Part shown: piece by piece, positions 33,327-41,737 of the stretch
How the letters are laid out: every line of letters starts with the position of its first letter
How positions within the stretch are numbered: the stretch's first letter is position 1
Assembly (NCBI GenBank): GCA_022791575.1
Contig: JAAVZI010000057.1
Coordinates: 1-45,832 of the forward strand
Source: Lachnospiraceae bacterium
Lineage (GTDB): Bacteria; Bacillota; Clostridia; Lachnospirales; Lachnospiraceae
Direction of reading: 5' to 3'
DNA: 45,832 nt
Translations under genes and position numbers: made by a program
The notes under the pieces: model-generated
What the model was told of the DNA's origin: nothing
Database searches by the model: none
Seen by the model: only the letters and a program-made list of their open reading frames with translations

Positions 33327-35456
33327 ATGGATGTAAACCAATATTTAGAGATTTTTATTGATGAAACGAAAGAACATATTCAGAATCTGAACGATCAGCT
33401 CCTCGTTATAGAGAAGGAGCCAGAGAATAAGGATACCATTAATGAAATATTCCGTGCAGCTCATTCCTTAAAAGGGATGGCGGGAACCATGGGATATAAG
33501 AGAATGCAGCGTCTGACACATGATATGGAAAATGTATTTTCAGAGATCCGTAATGATAAGATGAAGGTAACGGCCGGATTGATTGATGTATTATTCCAGT
33601 CGTTAGACGCTATTGAAGGGTATCTAAACAGTATTCAGGAAACAGCAGATGAAGGTACAGATGACAATGAGCCAATTATTCAGGAACTGAACCGCATTCT
33701 CCAGGAAGGAGTCGGAGCACCGGCAAAGGATACGAATAAGCAAGAAGAAAAGAAGAGTGAAGCCGCAGAAAATGGCGAGAAGTTCCCAATGAAGTTTAAA
33801 GATATGAAGCTTCAGGATCATGAAAAATCTGCAATGAAAGAAGCCATTGAAAGAGGCTCCAATGTCTATGGCGTATCTGTATTTATTCAGGAGAACTGTA
33901 TTTTAAAAGCTGCCAGAGCATTTCTTGTGTTCAAAGCAGTCGAAGAATTAGGAGAGATTATTAGTTCGGAGCCCAGTGTACAAGAAATTGAGGATGAGAA
34001 ATTCGGACTGGATTTCAGTTTATATCTGATTACCGATGCAACGTTAGGAAAGGTGCTTCAGGCAGTGAAATCGGTATCCGAGATTGAGGAAGCTGTCGGC
34101 CAGGCTTATGAAGAAGATGAGGCTGGAAGTACAGTACATACGGAGGAATCTGTAAAGGAAGAAAAGCAGGAAAATGAAGTGGCAGAAGTGAAAGAAGTTT
34201 CCGAAGAGCCTTCCGTTCAGCAGACTACTCCTGCAGCAACTGCAGTGAAAGCAGGTAATGTTGCTGCCGCTGGTAAGAATAATAAACCGGTAATTAATCG
34301 TACCGTCCGGGTAGATATTGAGAAGCTGGATTCCCTGATGAATCAGGTAAGCGAGCTGATTATTGCTAAAAATGGTCTGGTAGCAATCAGTGAAAGTGAT
34401 AATGAACCAGGTAAGGGGAATATGCAGGGTGTTCATGAACAGATTGAATACCTGGAACGAATTACGACCAGTCTGCATGAATCAGTTATGAAGGTGCGGA
34501 TGGTTCCAATTGAAAGTGTGGTTACCAAATTCCCGAGAATGATTCGGGATCTGACTAAGAAACTGAATAAAAAGATGCAGCTATATATGACAGGTGAAGA
34601 TACAGAATTAGACCGAAGCGTTATTGATGAGATCGGTGACCCACTGATGCATTTGCTTCGTAATTCAGCTGACCATGGTCTGGAATCTCCAGAAGTCCGT
34701 CGGGAGAGAGGAAAGCCGGAAGAAGGTTCTATTTTCCTGGATGCCTATCAGGATGGCAATAGTGTTGTGATTGAAGTGCGGGATGATGGTAACGGAATTG
34801 ACGTGGAGAATGTTAAGAATAAAGCTATTGAAAGAGGTACGATTACAGCAGAACAGGCAGAGACCATGAGCGATAAAGATATCATTGACCTGTTATTCCT
34901 GCCCAGCTTTTCCATGGCTAAGAAGATTTCTGATATATCAGGAAGAGGTGTAGGACTGGATGTTGTAAAGTCTAAGATTGAGACCTTAGGCGGTTCCGTT
35001 GAGGTTAAGAGCGTACTAGGAGAAGGCAGCACATTTATTGTACGGCTTCCGCTGACATTGGCAATTATTCAGGCTCTGATGGTAGAATTGGGTGAAGAGA
35101 AATATGCGATTTCCCTAGATTCCATTCAGACTATTGAAGATATTCCGGTAGAAGAGATCAAATACGTTGAGGCGAAGGAAGTTATTAACCTGCGAGGAAT
35201 TGTAATTCCAATTGTACGTCTGGACGAGATGCTTGAGATCGAGAAGGATGAGGAAAAGCCAGAGAACCTGATTGTCGTAATTGTCAAGAAGGGAGATAAG
35301 CTGGCCGGCCTTGTGGTGGATAATTTGATCGGGCAGCAGGAAATCGTTATTAAGTCACTTGGCGAATATATTAAGAACAACAAGATTATCAGCGGTGCTA
35401 CCATTCTTGGTGATGGTGAGATTGCATTGATACTTGATGTCAATACATTAATGTAA
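33327..35456 (+). CDS. cheA: Chemotaxis sensor histidine kinase CheA
   Basis: 709 aa. CheA is autophosphorylated in receptor arrays and passes phosphate to CheY and CheB. P1 (about 1-105) has phosphorylated His46 (AAHSLKGMAG). A P2-like CheY-binding domain spans about 150-255, then an acidic Ala-rich linker. P3 dimerisation starts near 322. The P4 ATP-binding domain has HLLRNSADHGLE (N box), DDGNGID and GRGVGLDVVKS. The P5 CheW-like domain runs from about 574 to the end. The ATG begins immediately after the cheB stop, and the TAATG junction leads to cheW. Confidence 0.97.
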   Translation: MDVNQYLEIFIDETKEHIQNLNDQLLVIEKEPENKDTINEIFRAAHSLKGMAGTMGYKRMQRLTHDMENVFSEIRNDKMKVTAGLIDVLFQSLDAIEGYLNSIQETADEGTDDNEPIIQELNRILQEGVGAPAKDTNKQEEKKSEAAENGEKFPMKFKDMKLQDHEKSAMKEAIERGSNVYGVSVFIQENCILKAARAFLVFKAVEELGEIISSEPSVQEIEDEKFGLDFSLYLITDATLGKVLQAVKSVSEIEEAVGQAYEEDEAGSTVHTEESVKEEKQENEVAEVKEVSEEPSVQQTTPAATAVKAGNVAAAGKNNKPVINRTVRVDIEKLDSLMNQVSELIIAKNGLVAISESDNEPGKGNMQGVHEQIEYLERITTSLHESVMKVRMVPIESVVTKFPRMIRDLTKKLNKKMQLYMTGEDTELDRSVIDEIGDPLMHLLRNSADHGLESPEVRRERGKPEEGSIFLDAYQDGNSVVIEVRDDGNGIDVENVKNKAIERGTITAEQAETMSDKDIIDLLFLPSFSMAKKISDISGRGVGLDVVKSKIETLGGSVEVKSVLGEGSTFIVRLPLTLAIIQALMVELGEEKYAISLDSIQTIEDIPVEEIKYVEAKEVINLRGIVIPIVRLDEMLEIEKDEEKPENLIVVIVKKGDKLAGLVVDNLIGQQEIVIKSLGEYIKNNKIISGATILGDGEIALILDVNTLM

Positions 35457-35470
35457 TGGGGGTGCCTGAT

Positions 35471-35929
35471 ATGGAAGCAAGTTTAATTGGAACCGATTCT
35501 GTTCAGTTTATTGTTGTTAAAATTGGAACAGAACAATACGGAATTGACATTAAATATGTGGACAATATAGTACGCATGCAGAAGATTACAAGAGTACCAA
35601 AGATTCAGTCTTATGTAAAGGGTGTTATTAATCTTCGAGGTGAAGTAGTAGCAGTTATGAGCCTTCGTCTGAAAATGAATCTGCCGGCGGATGTATTTAC
35701 CAACAGTACAAGAATTATCATTCTTAAACTGGGACAGCAGTCGGAAGTCGGCATTATTGTAGATGAGGTAAAAGAGGTGGTGACCCTCGAAACCAGTGAG
35801 ATTGAAAAGACCTTCCATGATATGAAGGAAGAAAAGGCCACATACATAAGTGGGATCGGTCAGCATAATGGGGAATTGATATCATTGCTTGATATGAGTA
35901 TTGTAATGGCCGAAAAGGAAAAAGATTAA
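35471..35929 (+). CDS. cheW: Chemotaxis coupling protein CheW
   Basis: 152 aa. CheW couples receptors to CheA. It is a single CheW domain with QFIVVKIGTEQYGIDIKYV, the receptor-contact segment INLRGEVVAVMSLR and VGIIVDEVKEVVTL. I chose ATG 35471, which follows a GGGGGTG site by 6 nt. The ATG at 35456 overlapping the cheA stop would add MGVPD and has no separate ribosome site. cheC follows after 11 nt. Confidence 0.96.
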   Translation: MEASLIGTDSVQFIVVKIGTEQYGIDIKYVDNIVRMQKITRVPKIQSYVKGVINLRGEVVAVMSLRLKMNLPADVFTNSTRIIILKLGQQSEVGIIVDEVKEVVTLETSEIEKTFHDMKEEKATYISGIGQHNGELISLLDMSIVMAEKEKD

Positions 35930-35940
35930 GGTGGTGTATT

Positions 35941-36558
35941 ATGTCTAAGATTAATATGGACAGCATGGATAACATGCACTTTGATTTGTTACGAGAGTTG
36001 GGAAATATCGGTGCTGGTAATGCCACGACTGCACTGGCACAGATGTTGAATAAGAAGCTGGATATGAAGGTACCGAAGGTGGATTTAGTCGGATTTGACA
36101 AATTGCCTAGTATTATTTGTGGGGAAGAGGAACTGGTTGCAGGAATTTATTTGATGTTGGATGAAGATGTTGAGGGTAGTATGATGTTCCTTGTGCCGGA
36201 ACAGTCGGCTCATAATCTGGTGAATCAGCTGATGGGACGCCCGGAAGGGGAAGTTCAGGAGCAATTTACGGATATGGACTTATCGGCATTACAGGAGATT
36301 GGAAATATTATAACAGGCTCCTATTTGTCTGCATTGTCTTCTTTGACCGGACTTACAATTGGTGCATCGGTACCTTACCTTGCTGTAGATATGGCAGCAG
36401 CAATTTTAAGTGTTCCGGCCATTGAATTCGGTAAAATTGGAGACAAGGCACTGTTAATCAAAACAGAATTTGGCGATGATGTCATGATTGATGGATACTT
36501 TATTTTGATACCTGCCTTGGATTCATACGACAAGATTTTAGGTTCGTTGGGATTATAA
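35941..36558 (+). CDS. cheC: CheY-P phosphatase CheC
   Basis: 205 aa. CheC dephosphorylates CheY-P and is stimulated by CheD, forming a feedback loop in Bacillus-type chemotaxis. Both phosphatase motifs are visible: LLRELGNIGAGNATTAL (E..N, about 15-31) and ALQEIGNIITGSYLSAL (E..N, about 117-133), suggesting two active sites. There is no SpoA domain, unlike fliY. AGGTGG precedes ATG 35941. Confidence 0.96.
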   Translation: MSKINMDSMDNMHFDLLRELGNIGAGNATTALAQMLNKKLDMKVPKVDLVGFDKLPSIICGEEELVAGIYLMLDEDVEGSMMFLVPEQSAHNLVNQLMGRPEGEVQEQFTDMDLSALQEIGNIITGSYLSALSSLTGLTIGASVPYLAVDMAAAILSVPAIEFGKIGDKALLIKTEFGDDVMIDGYFILIPALDSYDKILGSLGL

Positions 36559-36574
36559 GAGTAGGTGAGAATAT

Positions 36575-37060
36575 ATGGGTAAAATGATAAAAGTGGGTAT
36601 GGCAGATCTCAATGTCTGTCCATACCCGGACTCAATAACAACATTAGGCTTGGGTTCCTGTGTGGGTGTTGCATTATATGATCCCCAGATTAAATTAGGC
36701 GGTTTAGCACATGTAATGCTTCCAGACAGTACAAGTATCCGGAATAATGTGAATAAAGCTAAGTTTGCAGATACAGGTATTGAAGAATTGGTAAAACGTA
36801 TGGAAGCAGCCGGAGGTTCCAGAAGAAGATTTGTTGCTAAAATAGCCGGTGGAGCACAGATGTTTGCTTTTAATAATGCGACAGATATGGTTCGTGTCGG
36901 AGAACGGAATGTAGAGGCCTGTAAAAAGAAATTAAGAGAATTAGGAATCCGTATTCTGTCTGAGGATACAGGACTTAGTTATGGACGGACCGTAGAATTT
37001 TATACAGAGACAGGTATGTTTAGGATTAAAGCAGTCGGGAAACCAGCAAAGGAAATATAA
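36575..37060 (+). CDS. cheD: Chemoreceptor glutamine deamidase CheD
   Basis: 161 aa. CheD deamidates receptor glutamines and also activates CheC. The catalytic Cys29 lies in LGLGSCVGVAL and the catalytic His46 in GLAHVMLPDS; the later KIAGGAQMF segment is also conserved. TAGGTGAG precedes ATG 36575. The cheC-cheD pair, next to cheB and cheA, indicates the Bacillus-style adaptation system. Confidence 0.97.
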   Translation: MGKMIKVGMADLNVCPYPDSITTLGLGSCVGVALYDPQIKLGGLAHVMLPDSTSIRNNVNKAKFADTGIEELVKRMEAAGGSRRRFVAKIAGGAQMFAFNNATDMVRVGERNVEACKKKLRELGIRILSEDTGLSYGRTVEFYTETGMFRIKAVGKPAKEI

Positions 37061-37071
37061 AGGTGAATCGT

Positions 37072-37359
37072 ATGAAGAATATGAATACTAAGAATATACC
37101 GGCATTGATTTCCCTGACTGCCGGGTTAATAGCATTAGTTGTCACATATGTCAGTAAGGCCGAGCTGATAGATATCTTAACAACACTTTTTATAGTGTTG
37201 TTAAGTTTTTATATTCTTGGTTTTGTAGTGAAAGCAATGGTAGATAAACTGACAATGGTAGAAGAAGTGGAAGAGGAAGAGCAGGAATTAGAAAATATAG
37301 ACACGGAAGTCAGCCCAGAGAATACAGCAAAGACAGAAAATCAAAGTGAAACAGAATAA
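37072..37359 (+). CDS. Small two-helix membrane protein between cheD and sigD
   Basis: 95 aa, not recognised. Two hydrophobic helices lie at about residues 10-27 and 34-58. They are followed by a strongly acidic C-terminal tail (VEEVEEEEQELEN and onward to the end), probably cytoplasmic. ATG 37072 follows an AAAGGTG site; a GTG at 37063 lies within it. It sits 11 nt after cheD and 18 nt before sigD, so it is part of the operon. A role in motility regulation or receptor arrays is only inferred from position. Confidence 0.75.
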   Translation: MKNMNTKNIPALISLTAGLIALVVTYVSKAELIDILTTLFIVLLSFYILGFVVKAMVDKLTMVEEVEEEEQELENIDTEVSPENTAKTENQSETE

Positions 37360-37377
37360 TAAGTTGGGGTGATGCGG

Positions 37378-38142
37378 ATGAATGAAGCAGAAAAGGCAGA
37401 ACTTTGGGCTTCTTATAGTAAAAATAGATCTTCTGAAATTCGTGAGAAGATTATAATCGAATATGCGCCGTTGGTTAAAGTAGTTGCAGGACATTTGCAT
37501 ATGTATCTGGGACATAATGTAGAATATGATGATCTGGTTGGTTATGGAGTGTTTGGGCTGATCGACGCAGTAGACAAATATGATACGGATAAAGAAGTTA
37601 AGTTTGAGACGTATGCAAGTCTTCGCATCCGTGGTTCCATTCTGGACCATATTCGTAAGATGGACTGGATTCCAAGAACTTTAAGACAAAAGCAAAAGAA
37701 AATGGATTCGGTAATTAAGGAAATCGAAACAGAGACCGGAAAGACGGCTACAGACCAGCAGATTGCAGAAAGACTGGATATCAGTGTAGAAGAACTTCAG
37801 GAATGGTATACAAAGATGAAGGGTACTACTCTGATTTCCTTAAATGAATATATTGATCAGGGAAGCGAAATCCAGATGGATGCGAGCAGAAATTCCCATT
37901 TCGAGACACCGGAAAAGGTAATGGAGAACCAAGATATTAAACGAATTCTGGCAGAATCTATGGAGAATCTTACCGAAAAAGAGCGGAAGGTGATTCTATT
38001 TTACTATTATGAAGAATTGACTCTAAAAGAAATCAGTCGGATTTTGGAAGTGTCAGAATCAAGGGTGTCACAGCTTCATACAAGAGCTTTAGAAAAATTA
38101 CGCAATAAACTTGGTGATAGTATCAATATATTATTTTATTAG
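37378..38142 (+). CDS. sigD: Flagellar RNA polymerase sigma factor (SigD/FliA/WhiG family)
   Basis: 254 aa. This sigma-28 factor directs late flagellar genes (flagellin, receptors) and is held by FlgM until the hook is complete. Region 2 includes YDDLVGYGVFGLIDAVDKYD and KFETYASLRIRGSILDHIRKMDW. Region 3 includes the TDQQIAERLDISVEELQ helix. Region 4 includes LTEKERKVILFYYYEELTLK and SESRVSQLHTRALEKLR. ATG 37378 follows GGGGTG. The location near the end of the fla/che operon is the same as in Bacillus. No flgM is in the window. Confidence 0.97.
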   Translation: MNEAEKAELWASYSKNRSSEIREKIIIEYAPLVKVVAGHLHMYLGHNVEYDDLVGYGVFGLIDAVDKYDTDKEVKFETYASLRIRGSILDHIRKMDWIPRTLRQKQKKMDSVIKEIETETGKTATDQQIAERLDISVEELQEWYTKMKGTTLISLNEYIDQGSEIQMDASRNSHFETPEKVMENQDIKRILAESMENLTEKERKVILFYYYEELTLKEISRILEVSESRVSQLHTRALEKLRNKLGDSINILFY

Positions 38143-38162
38143 TAACAGATGGGAGGAAGAAT

Positions 38163-39752
38163 ATGAATGGGTATTTTCAGCTTGAGATAAAAGATGAGGC
38201 TATATATTTGCAGATAATCCCACCAACCGAGGGCGGGGAATATTGTAAAATTAACGATATCATATCCTATCTGGAGTTTCATAATATTACAGGATACAAT
38301 ACAGTGAAGATCAAACGCTTTCTGCAATCTGATAGAAAGGTAGAAGTGTTACTGACAGCTTCAACAGTGCCGGTCTCAGGAGAAGAACTGGTGGTTCAGA
38401 TTTCCGATGACAAGATGACAGCATGGGCGAAATTTTATGCACCGTTTGTCGGAGGTAGGAATATGGACAAAGACAATATAAAGGGTGCACTGATGGCTCA
38501 GGGGGTTACCAGTGGAATTAAAGAAGAAGCAATTGACGGCTTTCTTAACAAACGGGAATATTGTGTACCGATTCTGATCGCGGAAGGGGTTGCACCAGAA
38601 CAGGGCCGGGATGCAAGTATCGAATATTTCTTTGAAACAGATCTACGGGCAAAGCCCCAGTTAAATGATGACGGAAGCGTTGATTTTCATAAATTAAATG
38701 GCATTTCTCATGTAGCTAAGGACAGCATTCTTGCTACGCTGACACCGGAAGTCAGGGGAAAGGCCGGTTGTGATGTAATGGGAAATGTGATAGCCGCAAG
38801 AGATGTTAAGAAACTGAAGCTGAGTATTGGAAAAAATATGTCTTACAGTAAAGACAGACTTTCAGTGGTATCAGACGTAGATGGCCATGCCAGTCTGATT
38901 GATGGTAAGATATTTGTATCCAATACTTATGAGGTTGCAGCAGATGTAGATTCTAGTACCGGAGATATTGAGTATAACGGTAATATTATGGTGAAAGGAA
39001 ATGTCAGAGGCGGATTCTCGCTTAAGGCCGATGGAGATATTATGATTAATGGTGTGGTGGAAGGCGCTACAGTCATTGCGGAGGGTGATATCATAGTAGG
39101 CCGCGGCATTCAGGGAATGGGGCGCGGAATACTTAAGGCCAAGGGCAATGTCGTAACAAAGTTCATAGAGAACGCTACGGTCAAAGCCGGTATGAATATA
39201 ACAACAGAAGCGATTCTGCATAGTACGGTTATGGCAGGAGATTCTATATTGGTAACTGGACGCAAAGGATTCGTAACCGGAGGAAAAGTATCTGCTTATG
39301 CCAGAATTGAGGCTAAAACCATTGGTTCTGCAATGGGGGCAGAGACAGCAATATCAGTAGGAATTGATCCAGAAGAGAAGGAAATGACTCAGCAATATCA
39401 GAAGGATATGGCTCAGCTGCAAAAGGATATCAGCCGTCTGGAGCCGGCGGTAAAAAGAGCGATCAGTATGCTGAAATCCGGTGCAAAAACTCCTCCAGAT
39501 AAGTTAAAACAGATCAATACATTAGTTGGCCAGTATCGAACCTTTAAGAAAGAGTACGATGAGAAAGAAAAGACACTATATGATATGTTTGAGAAGGAGA
39601 AACTCTGTAAGGACCCTAGAATCTGCGTGAACAGCAAGATATATCCGGGAGTGAAGATTGTAATCTCGGAATGTATGTATATTGTAAAAGAGACAATGCA
39701 GTATTGCCAGTTCAGAAAAGAGGGTGCAGATGTTAAAATGATTGGATTATAA
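38163..39752 (+). CDS. DUF342 / FapA-family protein
   Basis: 529 aa. The sequence contains the FapA/DUF342 beta-helical polymer domain: repeated Gly/Val/Asp-rich rungs (YNGNIMVKGNVRGGFSLKA, IMINGVVEGATVIAEGDIIV, MNITTEAILHSTVMAGDSIL). An N-terminal part (1-80) and a C-terminal coiled coil (about 410-480) flank it. Bactofilin-like beta helices of this kind form cytoplasmic scaffolds. In other bacteria FapA-like proteins are tied to polar flagella and to FlhF. GGGAGGAAG precedes ATG 38163. Its place after sigD suggests a flagellar or polarity role, not proven. Confidence 0.88.
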   Translation: MNGYFQLEIKDEAIYLQIIPPTEGGEYCKINDIISYLEFHNITGYNTVKIKRFLQSDRKVEVLLTASTVPVSGEELVVQISDDKMTAWAKFYAPFVGGRNMDKDNIKGALMAQGVTSGIKEEAIDGFLNKREYCVPILIAEGVAPEQGRDASIEYFFETDLRAKPQLNDDGSVDFHKLNGISHVAKDSILATLTPEVRGKAGCDVMGNVIAARDVKKLKLSIGKNMSYSKDRLSVVSDVDGHASLIDGKIFVSNTYEVAADVDSSTGDIEYNGNIMVKGNVRGGFSLKADGDIMINGVVEGATVIAEGDIIVGRGIQGMGRGILKAKGNVVTKFIENATVKAGMNITTEAILHSTVMAGDSILVTGRKGFVTGGKVSAYARIEAKTIGSAMGAETAISVGIDPEEKEMTQQYQKDMAQLQKDISRLEPAVKRAISMLKSGAKTPPDKLKQINTLVGQYRTFKKEYDEKEKTLYDMFEKEKLCKDPRICVNSKIYPGVKIVISECMYIVKETMQYCQFRKEGADVKMIGL

Positions 39753-39763
39753 GGAGGGTATGT

Positions 39764-40081
39764 ATGTCATTTATAAGACCAGTAGAATTCAGCGGTATTG
39801 TACAGCGTACCAATGACATTTCTACTATGAAGCAGAATGAAGATAATAAGCCAGTACAGGATCAGAGCAATTTTCAGCAGGCAGTTCACAGACAGGCAGA
39901 ACATACCGCACATGAAGTGGCGAAGAAGGATGATGCAGACCGCAATCAGGAAAAGTTCGATGCTAAGGAAAAGGGAAAAGGAGAATACAGCAGGCAGCAG
40001 AACCAGAAGAAAAAGCAATCAAAGCAGCCAGAAGATAAGGTAGTGAAGAAGAAAAGCCGAGGTTTTGATATATCGGTGTAA
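39764..40081 (+). CDS. Small basic low-complexity protein, end of the fla/che operon
   Basis: 105 aa, function unknown. The N-terminal ~30 residues (FIRPVEFSGIVQRTNDI) look folded. The remainder is Gln/Lys/Glu/Asp rich and probably disordered, ending in SRGFDISV, a terminal motif that looks conserved-type. Net charge is strongly positive near the end. ATG 39764 follows AAGGAGGG. It is 11 nt after the DUF342 gene, so it is likely co-transcribed; the hairpin elements begin 36 nt after its stop. Confidence 0.75.
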   Translation: MSFIRPVEFSGIVQRTNDISTMKQNEDNKPVQDQSNFQQAVHRQAEHTAHEVAKKDDADRNQEKFDAKEKGKGEYSRQQNQKKKQSKQPEDKVVKKKSRGFDISV

Positions 40082-40116
40082 TTATGGATGATTGTGAAAG
40101 ACTGAGTCAAGGCGAC

Positions 40117-40195
40117 GATTTTAAACAAAACATACAAAAACGCCGCTCAAAAACGTTTTAAATTCGCTCTGTTTTTGTATGTTTTGCCTAAAATC
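40117..40195 (+). repeat. 79-nt hairpin element, copy 1
   Basis: Arms of 25 nt (40117-40141 and 40171-40195) are complementary except for two internal positions; the inner 16 bp (40126-40141 with 40171-40186) are perfect. They enclose a 29-nt core (40142-40170). The core is 23/29 identical to the reverse complement of copy 2. See the paired-hairpin finding. Confidence 0.85.
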
Positions 40196-40213
40196 TGGTT
40201 ATGAATATTAGAT

Positions 40214-40250
40214 TTCGCCAACACCTAAATAATTAATAGGCTTTTGCGAA
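40214..40250 (+). repeat. Small hairpin between the two 79-nt elements
   Basis: TTCGC (40214-40218) pairs with GCGAA (40246-40250) and CCTA (40224-40227) with TAGG (40237-40240), with an internal loop. Weak on its own; noted because it sits midway between the two elements. Confidence 0.35.
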
Positions 40251-40270
40251 CCACTTATCTCACACTGTCA

Positions 40271-40349
40271 GGATTTGGACAAGATATACAAAAATGTAGC
40301 GAATCCAAAACGTCTTTGAGCGGAATTTTTGTATATCTTGTTCAAATCC
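40271..40349 (-). repeat. 79-nt hairpin element, copy 2 (inverted relative to copy 1)
   Basis: Arms of 25 nt (40271-40295 and 40325-40349) match at 24 of 25 positions, the exception being a G-T pair. They enclose a 29-nt core (40296-40324). Overall about 60 of 79 positions agree with copy 1 when reverse-complemented. Confidence 0.85.
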
Positions 40350-40408
40350 GTCGCTTAAAATACGATTTTCACAATTATATATAAATTTAATGGTAAAAGG
40401 AGTAAAAT

Positions 40409-41116
40409 ATGGTTCCGGTAATTGTTGTATTACTAATAGCAGGATGTATACTGGTATTATCAAGTGTTATCTTTGACAGTGCTTTTTCCAGACAGCCCGC
40501 TTCCGTGTGGACAGAAGATGATATTGAACGATTGGTAGAACGAAGGTTCAATGAAGCAAAATATCGTCTGGATAATGAGGCGGAAAAGTCAGCAGGTCAA
40601 ATCAAAGATCAGACGGAAAGAGAGCTGGAGAAATTATCGAATGAGAAAATTATGGCCGTCAATGAATTTTCCGATCAGGTTATGGACCAGATTAATAAAA
40701 ATCATAATGAGGTCATGTTCTTATATAGTATGCTGAGTGATAAGCAAAAGGAGCTGGATGCAACGGTAGGTAAGCTGAATCGTGCCAAGAGGCAGACAGA
40801 AGCAGAGGAGAAACTGAGCCGTGCAGAAACGCGGCCAGAACATATAAAAGAAAAGCAGCCACAAGAAAAAGTAAAAGCGCCAGATACAGCCAAGAAGCAG
40901 ACTGATATTGAGAAAAAGAGGATGGGACAAGCTAAGGACTTGAAGCAGGTTCCGCCCAAAACAAGACAGGACGAAAAATACGAAAACAAACAAAAGATCG
41001 TACAAATGTTCGAGGAAGGTGTGCCCAGTGCAGAGATTGCAAAACAGCTGCATTTAGGAATTGGTGAAGTGCGCCTGGTATTGGAATTGAGCAGGGGGAG
41101 GAAGAACCAGTCATGA
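40409..41116 (+). CDS. SwrB-like membrane/coiled-coil protein (DUF6115-type)
   Basis: 235 aa. One N-terminal membrane helix (residues 2-23) is followed by a long charged coiled coil (about 35-135) and a Lys/Glu/Gln-rich linker. The C-terminus resembles a helix-turn-helix: KQKIVQMFEEGVPSAEIAKQ then LHLGIGEVRLVLEL. Position (after sigD, before rpsB) and architecture resemble B. subtilis SwrB, which promotes flagellar assembly and swarming. Sequence identity could not be checked. AAAGGAG precedes ATG 40409. Its stop overlaps the next start by 4 nt (ATGA), showing translational coupling. Confidence 0.75.
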   Translation: MVPVIVVLLIAGCILVLSSVIFDSAFSRQPASVWTEDDIERLVERRFNEAKYRLDNEAEKSAGQIKDQTERELEKLSNEKIMAVNEFSDQVMDQINKNHNEVMFLYSMLSDKQKELDATVGKLNRAKRQTEAEEKLSRAETRPEHIKEKQPQEKVKAPDTAKKQTDIEKKRMGQAKDLKQVPPKTRQDEKYENKQKIVQMFEEGVPSAEIAKQLHLGIGEVRLVLELSRGRKNQS

Positions 41117-41679
41117 AAAACTTTATAAGAGGAATGGGCGTGGGGATTCTTGCAGCTACGCTGATTCTTGCAGTTACGTATATGCTGAGAAAGGATGACA
41201 TTTCTGACAGCGAAGTGATTCAGAGAGCTAAAAAGCTGGGAATGGTTGAGAAGGATCAGAGTGTAATCAAAGAAAATCCTGCTGATGGAGAATCTGATGA
41301 TATGAAACATAATGCGTCTGGACAGGCGGCAGTCCCCCCAGACGGTGCAGAAGGAAGCACTCCAGAGGTAGGGAATAATACAGTACCTGAACCAGAGCCT
41401 CTCTCATCAGAGGAGGGAAATGTACCGGCAGTAGCAGATTCTGAGCCGCCAGCAGAGCCGCAAAATCCTTCTGATGTCATACAGGTTCAGATCAATCCGG
41501 GTGCAGATGGCATCACAGTCTGTCAGCTGCTTCAGGAAAAAGGCGTGATTGAAAATGCTTCTGAATTCAGCAGATATCTATCAGATAATGATATGCAGAA
41601 ATACATTATGCATGGAACTTATGAATTGAGCAGAGGCATTAGTTATGAAGAACTGGCTCAAAAAATTATTAGAAAATAA
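41113..41679 (+). CDS. MltG/YceG-like membrane protein without the catalytic domain
   Basis: 188 aa. An N-terminal membrane helix (about 7-24) is followed by a long Pro/Glu/Ala/Ser-rich linker (about 50-125). The C-terminal ~60 residues resemble the small LysM-like subdomain of MltG/YceG endolytic transglycosylases (GITVCQLLQEKGVIENASEF, then HGTYELSRGISYEELAQKI). The YceG catalytic domain that would follow is absent; the protein ends there. It may bind peptidoglycan or partner proteins. ATG 41113 overlaps the upstream stop as ATGA. Confidence 0.72.
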   Translation: MKNFIRGMGVGILAATLILAVTYMLRKDDISDSEVIQRAKKLGMVEKDQSVIKENPADGESDDMKHNASGQAAVPPDGAEGSTPEVGNNTVPEPEPLSSEEGNVPAVADSEPPAEPQNPSDVIQVQINPGADGITVCQLLQEKGVIENASEFSRYLSDNDMQKYIMHGTYELSRGISYEELAQKIIRK

Positions 41680-41682
41680 TCC

Positions 41683-41711
41683 TTGCTTTATGGAAAAAAA
41701 TGTGATATAAT
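41683..41711 (+). promoter_or_regulatory. Promoter of rpsB-tsf
   Basis: TTGCTT (41683-41688), a 17-bp spacer ending in TGA (extended -10), and a consensus TATAAT (41706-41711). It is about 110 bp before rpsB, leaving a leader of roughly 100 nt. Confidence 0.8.
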
Positions 41712-41737
41712 TGCAGAGTTTCAAGTAGAATACACGC

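Larger units (their letters stand above)
40082..40408. other. Non-coding interval with three hairpins
   Basis: This 327-nt gap has no supported gene. It contains hairpin element 1 (40117-40195), a small hairpin (40214-40250) and element 2 (40271-40349). A ribosome site AAAGGAG precedes the next gene. No clear intrinsic terminator with T tract was found. Confidence 0.7.

Noticed and set aside
40117-40349. Possible CRISPR-like repeats
   Set aside because: Only two diverged, inverted copies, no regular spacer unit and no cas genes; a palindromic element pair explains them better.
40702-41310. 202-codon antisense frame across the SwrB-like and MltG-like genes
   Set aside because: Ser/Phe/Cys-rich composition typical of the reverse of Glu/Lys/Ala-rich coding sequence; it overlaps two coupled sense genes.
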